From contig NZ_NQMO01000004.1 of NCBI RefSeq assembly GCF_002257645.1, forward strand, positions 248,001 through 312,000: a stretch of DNA of 64,000 nucleotides. The letters are read 5' to 3'. A program made the position numbers and the translations under genes. The notes beneath the pieces were generated by a model. The model saw only the letters and a program-made list of their open reading frames with translations. It had not been told where the DNA came from and did no database searches. The stretch comes from Paenibacillus sp. XY044 (GTDB lineage Bacteria > Bacillota > Bacilli > Paenibacillales > Paenibacillaceae). Positions 24,273 to 32,616 of the stretch are shown piece by piece (position 1 is the first letter of the stretch; the number at the start of each line of letters is the position of its first letter).

Positions 24273-24941
24273 ATGGAAAAGCTGCTTGTCATTAATGCGC
24301 ATCCGAAAGTGGAGGACGATTCATCCGTAAGCTTGACCGTGCTCCGGCACTTTATAGAAACTTATCGAAGCCTAAATCCGGAGGGACCTATCGAACAAAT
24401 TGATTTATATTCGGAATATGTGCCTTGCCTCGATCGAATATTTTTCAGCGCACAGGAAAAAATGCAAAGAAACGAGCGTTTAACGGAGGAAGAACAGCGG
24501 CTCACTTCCCGGATGTCGGATATCCTTCGGCAGTTCAAGAGCGCCAAAAGGTACGTCATCGCCATGCCGCTGCATAACTTTAATATTCCTTCGAAGCTCA
24601 AAGACTATATGGATAACATTCTGATCGCCAAAGAGACCTTCGCCTATACGAACACTGGATCGGTCGGTCTGCTGAAAGACGGCCGGAACGTGCTCGTCAT
24701 TCAGGCAAGCGACGCAATTTATACGAACCAGGATTGGTACACGGAAGTCGAGTTCTCCCATCGTTATTTGAAGGCGATGTTTAACTTTATGGGCGTCGAC
24801 TATCAAATCATCCGGGCCCAGGGGAATCACGCCTTGAAGAGGGATGAGGTGCTGGCTAAGGCATTTCAAGAAGCCGAATCAGCGGCTGCCTCTTTGGGAC
24901 AGCTGGGAATGCAAGTGTCCAATCAGGCAGGGAGCAAGTAA
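24273..24941 (+). CDS. FMN-dependent NADH-azoreductase-like oxidoreductase
   Basis: Flavodoxin-fold NAD(P)H:quinone/azo reductase of 222 residues. It starts LLVINAHPKVEDDSSVSLTVLRHFI, the phosphate-binding loop of the AzoR/NQO1 family. MPLHNFNIPSKLKDYMDNI matches the FMN-contact segment of AzoR, and KDGRNVLVIQASDAIYT the second flavin loop. It probably reduces quinones or nitro/azo compounds in two-electron steps using FMN. GGAGGGAGAG precedes the start. It is followed 78 bases later by an ECF41 sigma factor and preceded by an ECF41-type promoter, so it stands as the COE partner of that module. Confidence 0.9.
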   Translation: MEKLLVINAHPKVEDDSSVSLTVLRHFIETYRSLNPEGPIEQIDLYSEYVPCLDRIFFSAQEKMQRNERLTEEEQRLTSRMSDILRQFKSAKRYVIAMPLHNFNIPSKLKDYMDNILIAKETFAYTNTGSVGLLKDGRNVLVIQASDAIYTNQDWYTEVEFSHRYLKAMFNFMGVDYQIIRAQGNHALKRDEVLAKAFQEAESAAASLGQLGMQVSNQAGSK

Positions 24942-25019
24942 TTCATCGTGAGGGCTAGCCCCAGATTCATGTCGGCTATGTTACAATAAGCGGAAAAGAG
25001 CGGGGACGGAGATGGGAAG

Positions 25020-25955
25020 ATGACAACAGATACATCCAGTTTATATGTAGAGTATAAGCCGCTGCTGAGCAGCATCGCCTACCGAATGCTGGGGTCACTC
25101 ACGGACGCCGAGGACATTGTGCAGGACATTTTTGCCGAGCTGGAAACGATGCAGACCGATCATATTTTAAACATGAAGGCCTATTTGCTTAAAATGGTTA
25201 CCAACCGGAGCATCAATGTGTTGAAGTCGGCCCGCAAAACACGCGAAGTGTATACCGGCCCGTGGCTTCCGGAACCGGAAACGGCTGATGCGGGTCAAAC
25301 TCCCGAAACTGCAGCGATTCAAGCCGAATCGGTATCCTATGCGCTTCTCGTCCTTCTGGAACAGCTGTCGCCAGTGGAGAGAGCCGTCTTCATCCTCCGG
25401 GAAACCCTCGATTACGATTACCGGGACATCGCTGAGCTGTTGGACAAAAGCGATGCGAACTGCCGGAAGCTGTACAGCCGGGCGAAGCAGAAGGTCAACA
25501 CCGCGCCGATTCCAGGACGGGAGGAGAAAGCGGCCGCCGAGCAGCCGATTGCAGTGCCTGTAGAAAGCAATCGCGTCACTTCCGACCAGGCCAAGCATGC
25601 GGAGCTGCTATCCCGCGCCTTTATGGCAGCTGCGAATTCCGGCGATTTCAGGGAATTTGTCGGCATGCTTGCGGATGATGCCCGGTTGTATACGGATGGC
25701 GGCGGCAAGGTTCGCTCGGCGATCTTCCCGATTATCGGCAGCCATCGCATCCTGGCCTTTCTCCAAGGGATTGCCCCGGGAAATATCAAGCCGGAGGATC
25801 AGCTGCTGATCGACGTCAACGGGCTGCCCGGCCTGCGGTTGAACCGGGGCGACGAGCTCTTTGCGGTGCTGTCCTTCCAGTTTGACAGCGAATCGCGGCC
25901 TGTCCGTATGTTTATGGTGACGAATCCGGATAAACTGCGGCATGTGACCTTGTAA
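25020..25955 (+). CDS. ECF41-group RNA polymerase sigma factor (SigJ-like)
   Basis: Second ECF41 sigma factor, 311 residues. Region 2: YRMLGSLTDAEDIVQDIF; region 4: LSPVERAVFILRETLDYDYRDIAEL; C-terminal SnoaL-like domain. All group signatures are present: WLPEP, DGGGK and NPDKL. It is clearly related to the sigma factor at 4783-5691 but carries an extra Ala/Glu-rich linker (REEKAAAEQPIAVPVES) between region 4 and the C-terminal domain. Activity is expected to be controlled by its own C-terminal domain. Co-transcription with the azoreductase-like gene is likely. Confidence 0.93.
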   Translation: MTTDTSSLYVEYKPLLSSIAYRMLGSLTDAEDIVQDIFAELETMQTDHILNMKAYLLKMVTNRSINVLKSARKTREVYTGPWLPEPETADAGQTPETAAIQAESVSYALLVLLEQLSPVERAVFILRETLDYDYRDIAELLDKSDANCRKLYSRAKQKVNTAPIPGREEKAAAEQPIAVPVESNRVTSDQAKHAELLSRAFMAAANSGDFREFVGMLADDARLYTDGGGKVRSAIFPIIGSHRILAFLQGIAPGNIKPEDQLLIDVNGLPGLRLNRGDELFAVLSFQFDSESRPVRMFMVTNPDKLRHVTL

Positions 25956-26100
25956 GGGATCAACATCGAAGAGTTAATCCAAAAGCATGTAACGGTGGAA
26001 CAAAGAGAATAGGATCGGGAAGAATGGAAGCCACTCCAGGATCAGGGGCGGCTTTGAATTTTCGGTCAAGACATCTGACCGCCAACGAGAAATAGGCAAC

Positions 26101-26141
26101 AAAAGGACAGCTGCAGAGCGATCGCAGCTGTCCTTTTTTTT
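26101..26141. terminator. Bidirectional terminator between convergent genes
   Basis: GGACAGCTGC (26105-26114) pairs with GCAGCTGTCC (26124-26133), with four A on the left and eight T on the right. It serves the sigma-factor operon and the convergent MFS gene. Confidence 0.9.
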
Positions 26142-26191
26142 GTCTCGATTGTGCAAGCGGATAATGGTTTGTCTGCCAGGGCTAAAGACGA

Positions 26192-27397
26192 TTATCGTTT
26201 TCCGGGAAAGCCGTGCCTCTTCGCGCTCCAAGCGATGATCAAGGCGATCAGCAGCAGAATCAGCAGAACTGCCGGAAACGATTGGACGCCGGTTAGCTCG
26301 AGCAAAGCCCCGCCGACGATGCCCCCACCGGCGATGGCCAGATTCCATACGGTCGTATTGATGGGCATCACGATATCCACGCCTTCCTCACCGCTTGCAT
26401 TCGCTTGGGCGGTCTGCAGCAGCGTTGCCGCACCGCCAAAGGTAAGCCCCCATAAGGCGACGGCGGCATAGACGACCGGTACTGATGTGCCGCCTACCCA
26501 TAAAGCAGCCGAAACAAGGGCAAAACCAAGCAAGCTGAGCAGCGTCAACGGGCGCAGCAAGCGGTCGATGAGCAAACCGGTAATCCAGATGGAGACAATC
26601 GCAGCGAGCCCAAAGACCAGCAGGACCAGATCAACGCGGTTTCCCAGCCCGGAACGCTCGAGAAACGGTGCGATATACGTATATAGAATGTTATGGGCCA
26701 ACATCCAGGTGAGCACCACCATGAGAATCGGACGGATGCCGGGCAGTACAAACGCTTGACCGATCGTCATGCGCTCACCGGCCTGCTGCCCGGGATAATC
26801 CGGGACCTTCCAGAGCACCCAAACCATAAGGATGAGGGTTAGAAGAGACATGAGTCCGAATACGGCCCGCCAGCCGATCAGGTCGCCGAGTAAGGTACCG
26901 GCCGGTACGCCGAAGGTAAGAGCAATCGGCGTCCCTATCATCGCGACAGCCAAGGCACGGCCTTTTAAGGCATCTTGTACCATGCGCCGCGCGTACCCGG
27001 CGATCATGCCCCATGCCGCACCGGCGGCTACGCCGGCAAAAAAACGGGCAATAAGGGTTAGCGCATAGCTGCTCGACAAGGCGGTAATGGTGTTGAAAAC
27101 CAAAAATCCGGCAATAATGGCGAGCAGCAGCGGACGCCGCCTAATCCCGGCGGTAAACATGGCGAATGGAATGGCCGCGACAAGCGAGCCGACGGCATAC
27201 AGGGTGACGAGCTGACCGGCCATCCCTTTGGAAATATTCAGCCCGTCCACGATGTGCGGCAGCAGTCCGGCTGGAATCGTCTCCGTGAGAATACAAATAA
27301 ATCCGGTCATGGCAAGCGCCAGCAGTGCAAGCCAGGGAAGCCTGGCAGGGACGGCTTCCGGCTCTACCACTCCCGTGGATGATGACATATGGGACAA
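26192..27397 (-). CDS. MFS transporter, DHA1 family
   Basis: Twelve-helix exporter of 401 residues. FICILTETIPAGLLPHIVDGLNISKGMAGQLVTLYAVG is the TETxPAGLLP variant of the sugar/purine/drug efflux group; GTPIALTFGVPAGTLLGDLIGW is motif C-like after helix 4. The start is TTG 27397, seven bases after GGAGGT; the ATG nine bases downstream is too far from that site. Divergent from a TetR gene with shared inverted operator motifs, so TetR-controlled efflux of an unknown compound is likely. Confidence 0.9.
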   Translation of the reverse strand: MSHMSSSTGVVEPEAVPARLPWLALLALAMTGFICILTETIPAGLLPHIVDGLNISKGMAGQLVTLYAVGSLVAAIPFAMFTAGIRRRPLLLAIIAGFLVFNTITALSSSYALTLIARFFAGVAAGAAWGMIAGYARRMVQDALKGRALAVAMIGTPIALTFGVPAGTLLGDLIGWRAVFGLMSLLTLILMVWVLWKVPDYPGQQAGERMTIGQAFVLPGIRPILMVVLTWMLAHNILYTYIAPFLERSGLGNRVDLVLLVFGLAAIVSIWITGLLIDRLLRPLTLLSLLGFALVSAALWVGGTSVPVVYAAVALWGLTFGGAATLLQTAQANASGEEGVDIVMPINTTVWNLAIAGGGIVGGALLELTGVQSFPAVLLILLLIALIIAWSAKRHGFPGKR

Positions 27398-27422
27398 GTG
27401 AGTGACCTCCTTCGAATGGTAA

Positions 27423-27510
27423 AATGACTTATGGATCAATCATTCCATATATTAAGTTCAGTCCTGCCGACTTGTCAAGGACTTCTGGATCGATTAGTAT
27501 ATAAGTCATT
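27423..27510. promoter_or_regulatory. Inverted operator pair between MFS and tetR genes
   Basis: AATGACTTAT (27423-27432) is repeated inverted as ATAAGTCATT (27501-27510). Both are followed outward-in by AATC and CC at the same distances (AATGACTTAT-N5-AATC-N3-CC on each strand). Each copy lies next to one of the divergent start regions. Confidence 0.65.
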
Positions 27511-27524
27511 AAGGAGGTTATCGT

Positions 27525-28142
27525 ATGCCACGGACGGGACGCCCCCGAGCCTTTAATCGTGATGAGGCTGTACTTGCCGCGATGCTTCTGTTCTGGGAGC
27601 ACGGCTTTGAATCCACTTCGCTGGCTGAGCTGCGCACAGCGATGGGGAATATATCCGCCGCAAGTTTTTACGCGGCGTTTGAATCGAAGGAAGCGCTGTT
27701 CCGCGAGACGGTGGACCGGTACAACTCCACTTATGGACGAGTGATGGAAAGTTTTCATGATCAACGGTTGGCACCAAAGGCCGCCATCGAACAAGGGCTG
27801 CGCCGCACGGCGCGCATGCAAACCGAAAGCACCCATCCACTGGGCTGCTTATTGGTATTATCCGGCATTAGCTGTTCTCCCGATAATCAGCACATCCAAG
27901 AAATGCTGGCCAAGGAGCGGGAGAAGAACCGGGGTGGGATTAAGGATTGCATCGAACGGGCAATTGCGAAGGGTGAGCTGCCCCATACGGTGGATGTTCC
28001 CATGCTGGTGACCTTGTTTGACACGTTTCTCCTTGGCATTTCGACGCAGGCGAGGGACGGCATCCCTTTCGAACAGATTGACGCAGCCATCACCCTATTG
28101 ATGAGTGTCTGGGATACGCTCGCCGGCAAGAAGGAGAATTAA
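27525..28142 (+). CDS. TetR/AcrR family regulator (AcuR/YxaF-like)
   Basis: Regulator of 205 residues. The start GRPRAFNRDEAVLAAMLLFWEHGFESTSLAELRTAMGNISAASFYAAFESKEALF is the helix-turn-helix of the subgroup whose regulators are typically divergent to reductases or pumps. The C-terminal domain contains HPLGCLLVLSGISCSPDNQ, a segment typical of the TetR_C_16-like ligand domain, with two Cys that could be redox active. It probably represses the divergent MFS gene and itself through the inverted AATGACTTAT sites. Confidence 0.92.
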   Translation: MPRTGRPRAFNRDEAVLAAMLLFWEHGFESTSLAELRTAMGNISAASFYAAFESKEALFRETVDRYNSTYGRVMESFHDQRLAPKAAIEQGLRRTARMQTESTHPLGCLLVLSGISCSPDNQHIQEMLAKEREKNRGGIKDCIERAIAKGELPHTVDVPMLVTLFDTFLLGISTQARDGIPFEQIDAAITLLMSVWDTLAGKKEN

Positions 28143-28217
28143 GCACAAGCGAGCGGTTCGGTACAGCCATTACTGCGATAAGACAGGCAGTCTGACAAAA
28201 ACAGCGGGGGAGAGAAT

Positions 28218-29165
28218 ATGAACAAAACGGAACGGCAGCTCGCCATAACGCTGGAGCTGCAGCGAAGAAAGCTGGTCAGAGCGGAAGATTTGGCGGCCCA
28301 GTTCGAAACGAGCGTCCGGACGATTTACCGCGATATTCAAGCCCTGAGCGAAGCGGGAGTTCCGATTGCCGGGGCTCCCGGGCATGGATATTCGCTGATG
28401 GAAGGGTATTTCCTGCCGCCGGTCAGCTTTACGGCGGAAGAGGCCGTGGCCCTGCTGATGGGAGCGGACTTTATTGAGCAAAGGCTGGATGTGGATTACA
28501 GCCCGGTGGCGAAAGCAGCCAAGCGCAAAATTGAAGCGGTTCTGCCGGATCCGGTACGCGCTGAGTCGACGCGCGTACGGGACACGATGCGCCTTTTGCA
28601 AGCAGGCGAACCGGTCACCGGCCGGAAGGAAAAGGACTACCTCGGACAAATTCGGCGTGCGATTCTGGAGCGCCGCAAAATCAGGTTTGCGTATTTGAAG
28701 AAATTCGCGGAAACGGACGGGAGCCGGATGAATATAAGGGAGGCGGCCCCATATGGACTGTCGCTCGTTCAAGGGAATTGGACGTTGATCGCGTACTGCG
28801 ACCTGCGGCAGGATATCCGCCATTTCCGATTGTCGCGGATGACGGAGCTTGCCATGCTCGAGGAGGGCTTTGCCATGCCGCCCGGATTTGATTTGAACCG
28901 TTACCAGCCGCCTGACGATCGTAACGTACGGGTGGTGGTTCGGGCGAATCCGAATATCGCGGACAAAATCGCCGAGACTGCGCATTTTTATATGGAAGAG
29001 ACGGAGGAGCGGGAGGACGGACTGTGGGTTACCTTTCGCGTGCGTCAGCCGGAGGAGCTGCTCCCCTTTATCCTTGGATGGGGCGGGGAGGTTGTCGTGC
29101 TGGAGCCGGAATCTTTCCGCCGCCGAATTCAGGCTGAGGCCGAAAAAATATGGAACCGCTACTGA
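28218..29165 (+). CDS. HTH/WYL-domain transcriptional regulator
   Basis: Regulator of 315 residues of the DeoR-like WYL type. Residues 5-60 are the winged helix (LELQRRKLVRAEDLAAQFETSVRTIYRDIQALSEAGVPI, then GHGYSLMEGYFLPP). Residues about 145-225 form the WYL domain (ILERRKIRFAYLKKF, AAPYGLSLVQGNWTLIAYCDLRQDIRHFRLSRM). The C-terminal WCX region ends in LGWGGEVVVLEPE. WYL domains sense ligands, including nucleic acids in some systems. The downstream DinB gene is beyond a terminator but could be its target. Confidence 0.93.
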   Translation: MNKTERQLAITLELQRRKLVRAEDLAAQFETSVRTIYRDIQALSEAGVPIAGAPGHGYSLMEGYFLPPVSFTAEEAVALLMGADFIEQRLDVDYSPVAKAAKRKIEAVLPDPVRAESTRVRDTMRLLQAGEPVTGRKEKDYLGQIRRAILERRKIRFAYLKKFAETDGSRMNIREAAPYGLSLVQGNWTLIAYCDLRQDIRHFRLSRMTELAMLEEGFAMPPGFDLNRYQPPDDRNVRVVVRANPNIADKIAETAHFYMEETEEREDGLWVTFRVRQPEELLPFILGWGGEVVVLEPESFRRRIQAEAEKIWNRY

Positions 29166-29191
29166 CACGCTGTTGTCAGGAGCGGTTTTTT
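29156..29191 (+). terminator. Terminator overlapping the WYL gene stop
   Basis: CCGCT (29156-29160) and TGACA (29163-29167) pair with TGTCA (29174-29178) and AGCGG (29181-29185), then six T. The stop codon lies inside the stem. Confidence 0.85.
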
Positions 29192-29234
29192 ATATTGGGA
29201 GTATACCCAAGATCATTTAAAAGGAGTTGTTCCC

Positions 29235-29777
29235 ATGTTGAAACGCACAGCGGAAGCGCAGCAAGACTTTGAGACAGCGGTGGACCGGTATTTGACCGAG
29301 CTGGAGGGCCTTAGTATGGACCAGCTGCTTAGTAAAACGAACGAGGAAGAATGGTCGATCGGGCAGATGTATCTGCATTTGATTCAATCAGCGCAGTTCA
29401 TGCAACTGCAGCAAGTCGACCATTGCCTTGCGGGAAGCGGAGCGGCGCTCGCCACGACGGAGGACAAGTCCGAGATCGGCAGGACGGTGTTCGAGCTTGG
29501 AAGCTTTCCGCCTGTCCGGGTTCGCGTCCCGGCCTCGCCGCAATACACCCCGCAGCAGCCGGAGAGCAAGGAGCAGCTCATCGAAGGACTCCGGGGCGTA
29601 GTGGAGCGGATGAAACGGATGGAGCCCGCTGTGAGCCAGGCACCTGAGCAAAACAAGATCCCCCACCCGCGTCTTGGACCGTTAAGCGCCAAAGAGTGGT
29701 TTTTGCTGGTCGAAATGCATTATCGGCATCACTTTTTGCAGCTGGATCGGTTAAAAAGCGAATTAAGCTTGGTTTAA
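29235..29777 (+). CDS. DinB family protein
   Basis: Four-helix-bundle protein of 180 residues related to the DinB/YfiT metal-binding superfamily. The metal His pattern is visible: H in MYLHLIQSA and the C-terminal EMHYRHHFLQLDRL. The Trp-containing EEEWSIGQMYLHL helix is characteristic. Members include thiol transferases that use bacillithiol or mycothiol, so a detoxification role is possible. The ribosome site AAAGGAG precedes ATG 29235. It is monocistronic; the WYL regulator upstream is a candidate controller. Confidence 0.87.
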   Translation: MLKRTAEAQQDFETAVDRYLTELEGLSMDQLLSKTNEEEWSIGQMYLHLIQSAQFMQLQQVDHCLAGSGAALATTEDKSEIGRTVFELGSFPPVRVRVPASPQYTPQQPESKEQLIEGLRGVVERMKRMEPAVSQAPEQNKIPHPRLGPLSAKEWFLLVEMHYRHHFLQLDRLKSELSLV

Positions 29778-29804
29778 TCCGTTTACGCCGCCGGCTGCAT
29801 CCAG

Positions 29805-30431
29805 CTACCCGGGGGGGTATTTGCCCCGTAAACCGTCGCATATAATCGACACGATGCGCTCGGGAAATGGCGCGCTCTCGCTGTGTGCTTGCAAAATACC
29901 GACAAGCAGGGCCCGGATGTCCCCAACGCTGGCGTCAGGCCGGACGGATCCGTTGTGTTGGGCACGGGTAAGCAGTTTGTCGAGCACGCTCCAAAAGTCT
30001 CCCACAACTTCCTTGAGCGCGGGGTCCTTGTCCAAACCGCTGCCCACAAGGGCGTCGGTTATCGCCTTATTGGCTACTGCTTCACGGATCACGATTCTAA
30101 AATAGCTGAAGAACGCTTCGCCCGGATCCCCGTGGCGGAGCCATTTTTTTGCTTCCTCAACAAGCCGCGCCTTATAGTTGACCATCACCGCCCCAAACAA
30201 TTCCTCCTTGGTCGGGAAGTGCCGATACGCGGTGCCTACGCCAACCCCGGCGTGTCGGGCGATTTCATCCATGGAGACGGTGATGCCTTGGGCAGTAAAG
30301 AGCCTGTGCGCGACATCGAGCAGTTTATCCCGATTTCGTTTGGCGTCGGCACGCAGTGCTTTGGCAGAGGACAGAGTAAAGATGGAATCGGTATCGCCAC
30401 CGTTACCAGCCGTTATGTTCTGTTTTGACAT
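29805..30431 (-). CDS. TetR/AcrR family regulator
   Basis: Regulator of 208 residues. The start is placed at ATG 30431 (MSKQNITAGNGG) after GAGGTG; the frame continues 74 codons further but crosses the operators and promoters. The helix-turn-helix is GITVSMDEIARHAGVGVGTAYRHFPTKEELFGAVM. The C-terminal part resembles the AcrR-like SBP-type domain (RALLVGILQAHSE). It is divergent from the SnoaL-like gene, and two near-perfect palindromes lie on their shared promoters, so it probably represses both. Confidence 0.92.
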   Translation of the reverse strand: MSKQNITAGNGGDTDSIFTLSSAKALRADAKRNRDKLLDVAHRLFTAQGITVSMDEIARHAGVGVGTAYRHFPTKEELFGAVMVNYKARLVEEAKKWLRHGDPGEAFFSYFRIVIREAVANKAITDALVGSGLDKDPALKEVVGDFWSVLDKLLTRAQHNGSVRPDASVGDIRALLVGILQAHSESAPFPERIVSIICDGLRGKYPPG

Positions 30432-30457
30432 TTTGGGATAACACCTCGCTTGAATCC

Positions 30458-30534
30458 ATATTACACAATGGGCGAATCGTTGACAAACGGAGAGTGTTCT
30501 CCGTATAATGATAAACGGAGAATGTTCTCCGTTT
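30458..30534. promoter_or_regulatory. Divergent promoters with two TetR operators
   Basis: Plus promoter: TTGACA (30480-30485), 18 bases, TATAAT (30504-30509). Minus promoter: TTGTCA (complement of 30481-30486), 17 bases, TAATAT (complement of 30458-30463). Operator 1, ACGGAGA-N4-TCTCCGT (30487-30504), lies inside the plus spacer. Operator 2 (30513-30534) has ten-base perfect arms AAACGGAGAA and TTCTCCGTTT around TG. Confidence 0.85.
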
Positions 30535-30576
30535 ATGTGGATGAATGATTCTAATTCATGAAGTGAGGTGGTCGGC

Positions 30577-31044
30577 TTGACAGAAGAGACACATTCAAAC
30601 GGCGCCAGTCCGCGCGAAATCATCGAACGGTTTATACGGGCTACGGCTGACAATGCATGGGATGAACTTGCAGATTTATATGCTCCCGATGTGGTTATCG
30701 AAATTCCGTTTGCTCCCCCTGGGGTTCCCAGACGGACGGAAGGAAGGGAGCTGCTCCGCGAACGATTTAAGAGCGTCGCCGGAATGAGACGGTTTGATAA
30801 GGCCGAGTTACTTGCTCTGCACGAGACCCGGGATCCGGAGGTCGTCGTTGCCGAATGGAATGTTCACGGTCATGTGACAGGGACCGGCCGCTCGTTCACC
30901 TTTTCGTATATTATGGTGGTCAGGGTTCGGGACGGACAGATCCTATCCTCCCGTGATTACTCCAACCCGATCGACGGGGCGGAGGCGTTTGACAGACTGC
31001 CACAGTTATTCCAGGCGCTTACGGACCATGCGTCATCGAATTGA
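30577..31044 (+). CDS. SnoaL-like/NTF2-fold protein
   Basis: Small alpha+beta barrel protein of 155 residues. The helix EIIERFIRATADNAWDELADLYAPDVVIEIPFAPPGVPRRTEGRELLRERFKSVAG followed by strands RSFTFSYIMVVRVRDGQILSSRDYSNP is typical of the SnoaL/ketosteroid-isomerase-like superfamily. Such proteins can be isomerases, cyclases or non-catalytic binders; no assignment is safe. The start is TTG 30577, six bases after GAGGTG. The dual operator upstream indicates tight TetR repression and induction by a specific compound. Confidence 0.88.
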   Translation: MTEETHSNGASPREIIERFIRATADNAWDELADLYAPDVVIEIPFAPPGVPRRTEGRELLRERFKSVAGMRRFDKAELLALHETRDPEVVVAEWNVHGHVTGTGRSFTFSYIMVVRVRDGQILSSRDYSNPIDGAEAFDRLPQLFQALTDHASSN

Positions 31045-31095
31045 GCACAAAGCTGTGCAGCCCAGCAACAGGCCTAGTACTCTTCATTTAGGCAA

Positions 31096-31131
31096 AGAAG
31101 CTTTTCCCATACCGGGAAAAGCTTCTTTTTT
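31096..31131. terminator. Strong terminator between convergent genes
   Basis: Thirteen-base arms AGAAGCTTTTCCC (31096-31108) and GGGAAAAGCTTCT (31114-31126), loop ATACC, six T on the plus strand. Confidence 0.93.
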
Positions 31132-31159
31132 GCTGAAGGCTTAGACAATGAACCCCTGA

Positions 31160-32455
31160 TTAACTTTGTTGCTGCACGCCTCTGAGCCACACGGCTTCGA
31201 TCGACAAGGTATCCGAGATATGGCTTGTCGGGTCGCCATTCACCAGAATAAGGTCAGCGCGCGAACCTGCGGCAATCCGTCCGCGATCGTGAAGCCCGAA
31301 CCGGCGGGCCGGTTTCGAGGTGGCGGACTGAAGCGCTTCGATCGGAGTGAACCCGGCCTGAACGAGCAGCTGCATTTCATGATGGACGCTGGCACCATGC
31401 GCAAGGCCGCCGAGATTCGGAACGGGAACAGGGGAGACATCCGTTCCAACCAGAATGTCCACTCCGGCCCGATGAAGGTCCATCACGTTTTTAAAACTGT
31501 TCTCTATATCGCCTTGCGGGAAAGTATTGAAGCTGGAGTTCAAAATATCGATCCATTCCGGGCTTAATTTGGAATGCACCCGCGGATCATTGGCTAAATC
31601 GGATGCCGGATTTCCGAGAATGGACGAGTTCAATACGAGGCACGGCGTCACAAATGCGCCAGAATCGGCAATGGATTGGACCAAATCGGGCGTGAGTTCA
31701 GGTCTGTCGATAAACAGGTGGCCCAATCCGTCGACTCCAAGAGCGATGGCGGTCTGCGAAGTACGAGCAGTCAGGACGTGGGCGATGACGATTTTATCGA
31801 ACTTGTGGGCTTCTTCCACGGCTGCTTTAAGAATTTCGTCGCTTAGAACAGGCAGGCCGGGGGCACCCATAACCGTGCCTTCTTCAATCATGATTTTAAT
31901 ATAGTCCGCGCCATTCTCCACTTGGGTACGCACATGTTTGATCGCTTCTTCCACCGTCGTCACTTGGGGCACTTCTTCGTGATCGTGAGCGTAAGCCGCC
32001 AGCATAGCTTCCCGGTCTTCCTTCGATAACTTCTCCAATTCCTTTAGCACAAACTCGGGGATCTCGTCCCCATCGGGCAGCAGCTCATCCGGATGACCGC
32101 CCGGAGCGGTAATCGCGGTTCCGGCAGACCGGACATCGGCTGCGTTATCCACATTTTTCAGCTGAATCGCTCGTCCCCTTTCCGTAAAATCTCCGTTCAT
32201 TTCGAGTTCGGTCGTCACGCCGAATTTTACAGCATCCCGTAATCCTCCAATGGAAGTGTGAACATGGGCATCAATCAAACCAGGCAATAATGTCGCATGG
32301 CTCGCATCCACGATGGCTGCATCTTCCGGAACGTCACTGCCCACGGCAATGATGGTCTCTCCCTGAATGAGCACATTCCTTGCATCAATAACTTGTTCCC
32401 CATCGAAAATCCGTGCATTTATAATGGCTGTAACCTTTTCTAACGTATTCTTCAT
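31160..32455 (-). CDS. Amidohydrolase family protein (imidazolonepropionase-like)
   Basis: Metal-dependent hydrolase of 431 residues. The metal-binding pair H64/H66 is in LIDAHVHTSIGG; further ligand motifs are IAHVLTART, LGHLFIDRPE and the catalytic Asp in LVGTDVSPVPVP. The N-terminal INARIFDG and C-terminal GRIAAGSRADLILVNGDP strands form the composite beta domain. The protein resembles the Xaa-Pro dipeptidase/imidazolonepropionase-related group; the substrate is uncertain. Start ATG 32455 follows AGGAGG; the longer frame has no site. Its promoter carries a MarR operator, and a MarR gene is divergent. Confidence 0.92.
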   Translation of the reverse strand: MKNTLEKVTAIINARIFDGEQVIDARNVLIQGETIIAVGSDVPEDAAIVDASHATLLPGLIDAHVHTSIGGLRDAVKFGVTTELEMNGDFTERGRAIQLKNVDNAADVRSAGTAITAPGGHPDELLPDGDEIPEFVLKELEKLSKEDREAMLAAYAHDHEEVPQVTTVEEAIKHVRTQVENGADYIKIMIEEGTVMGAPGLPVLSDEILKAAVEEAHKFDKIVIAHVLTARTSQTAIALGVDGLGHLFIDRPELTPDLVQSIADSGAFVTPCLVLNSSILGNPASDLANDPRVHSKLSPEWIDILNSSFNTFPQGDIENSFKNVMDLHRAGVDILVGTDVSPVPVPNLGGLAHGASVHHEMQLLVQAGFTPIEALQSATSKPARRFGLHDRGRIAAGSRADLILVNGDPTSHISDTLSIEAVWLRGVQQQS

Positions 32456-32496
32456 TTCGTTATTCCTCCTTGGATGTGTGCTTGAAAACAATTCGA

Positions 32497-32598
32497 AGTA
32501 TAACAGTTAGTTTACTAACAGTCAATAAACTAATATTTAAATTGACAAGCCTATGGAATCGCCGTATAGTTTAAATATTAAAAGTTAGTCTCCTAACA
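32497..32598. promoter_or_regulatory. Divergent promoters with two MarR operators
   Basis: Minus promoter: TTGACT (complement of 32520-32525), 17 bases, TATACT (complement of 32497-32502), with GTTAG-N4-CTAAC (32506-32519) in the spacer. Plus promoter: TTGACA (32542-32547), 17 bases, TATAGT (32565-32570), with a second GTTAG-N4-CTAAC (32585-32598) just downstream. Confidence 0.85.
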
Positions 32599-32616
32599 TT
32601 TCGAGGAGGAACGATT

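Noticed and set aside
28170..29168. Minus-strand ORF of 332 codons over the WYL regulator
   Set aside because: The plus strand encodes an intact HTH/WYL protein; the shadow has no family features.
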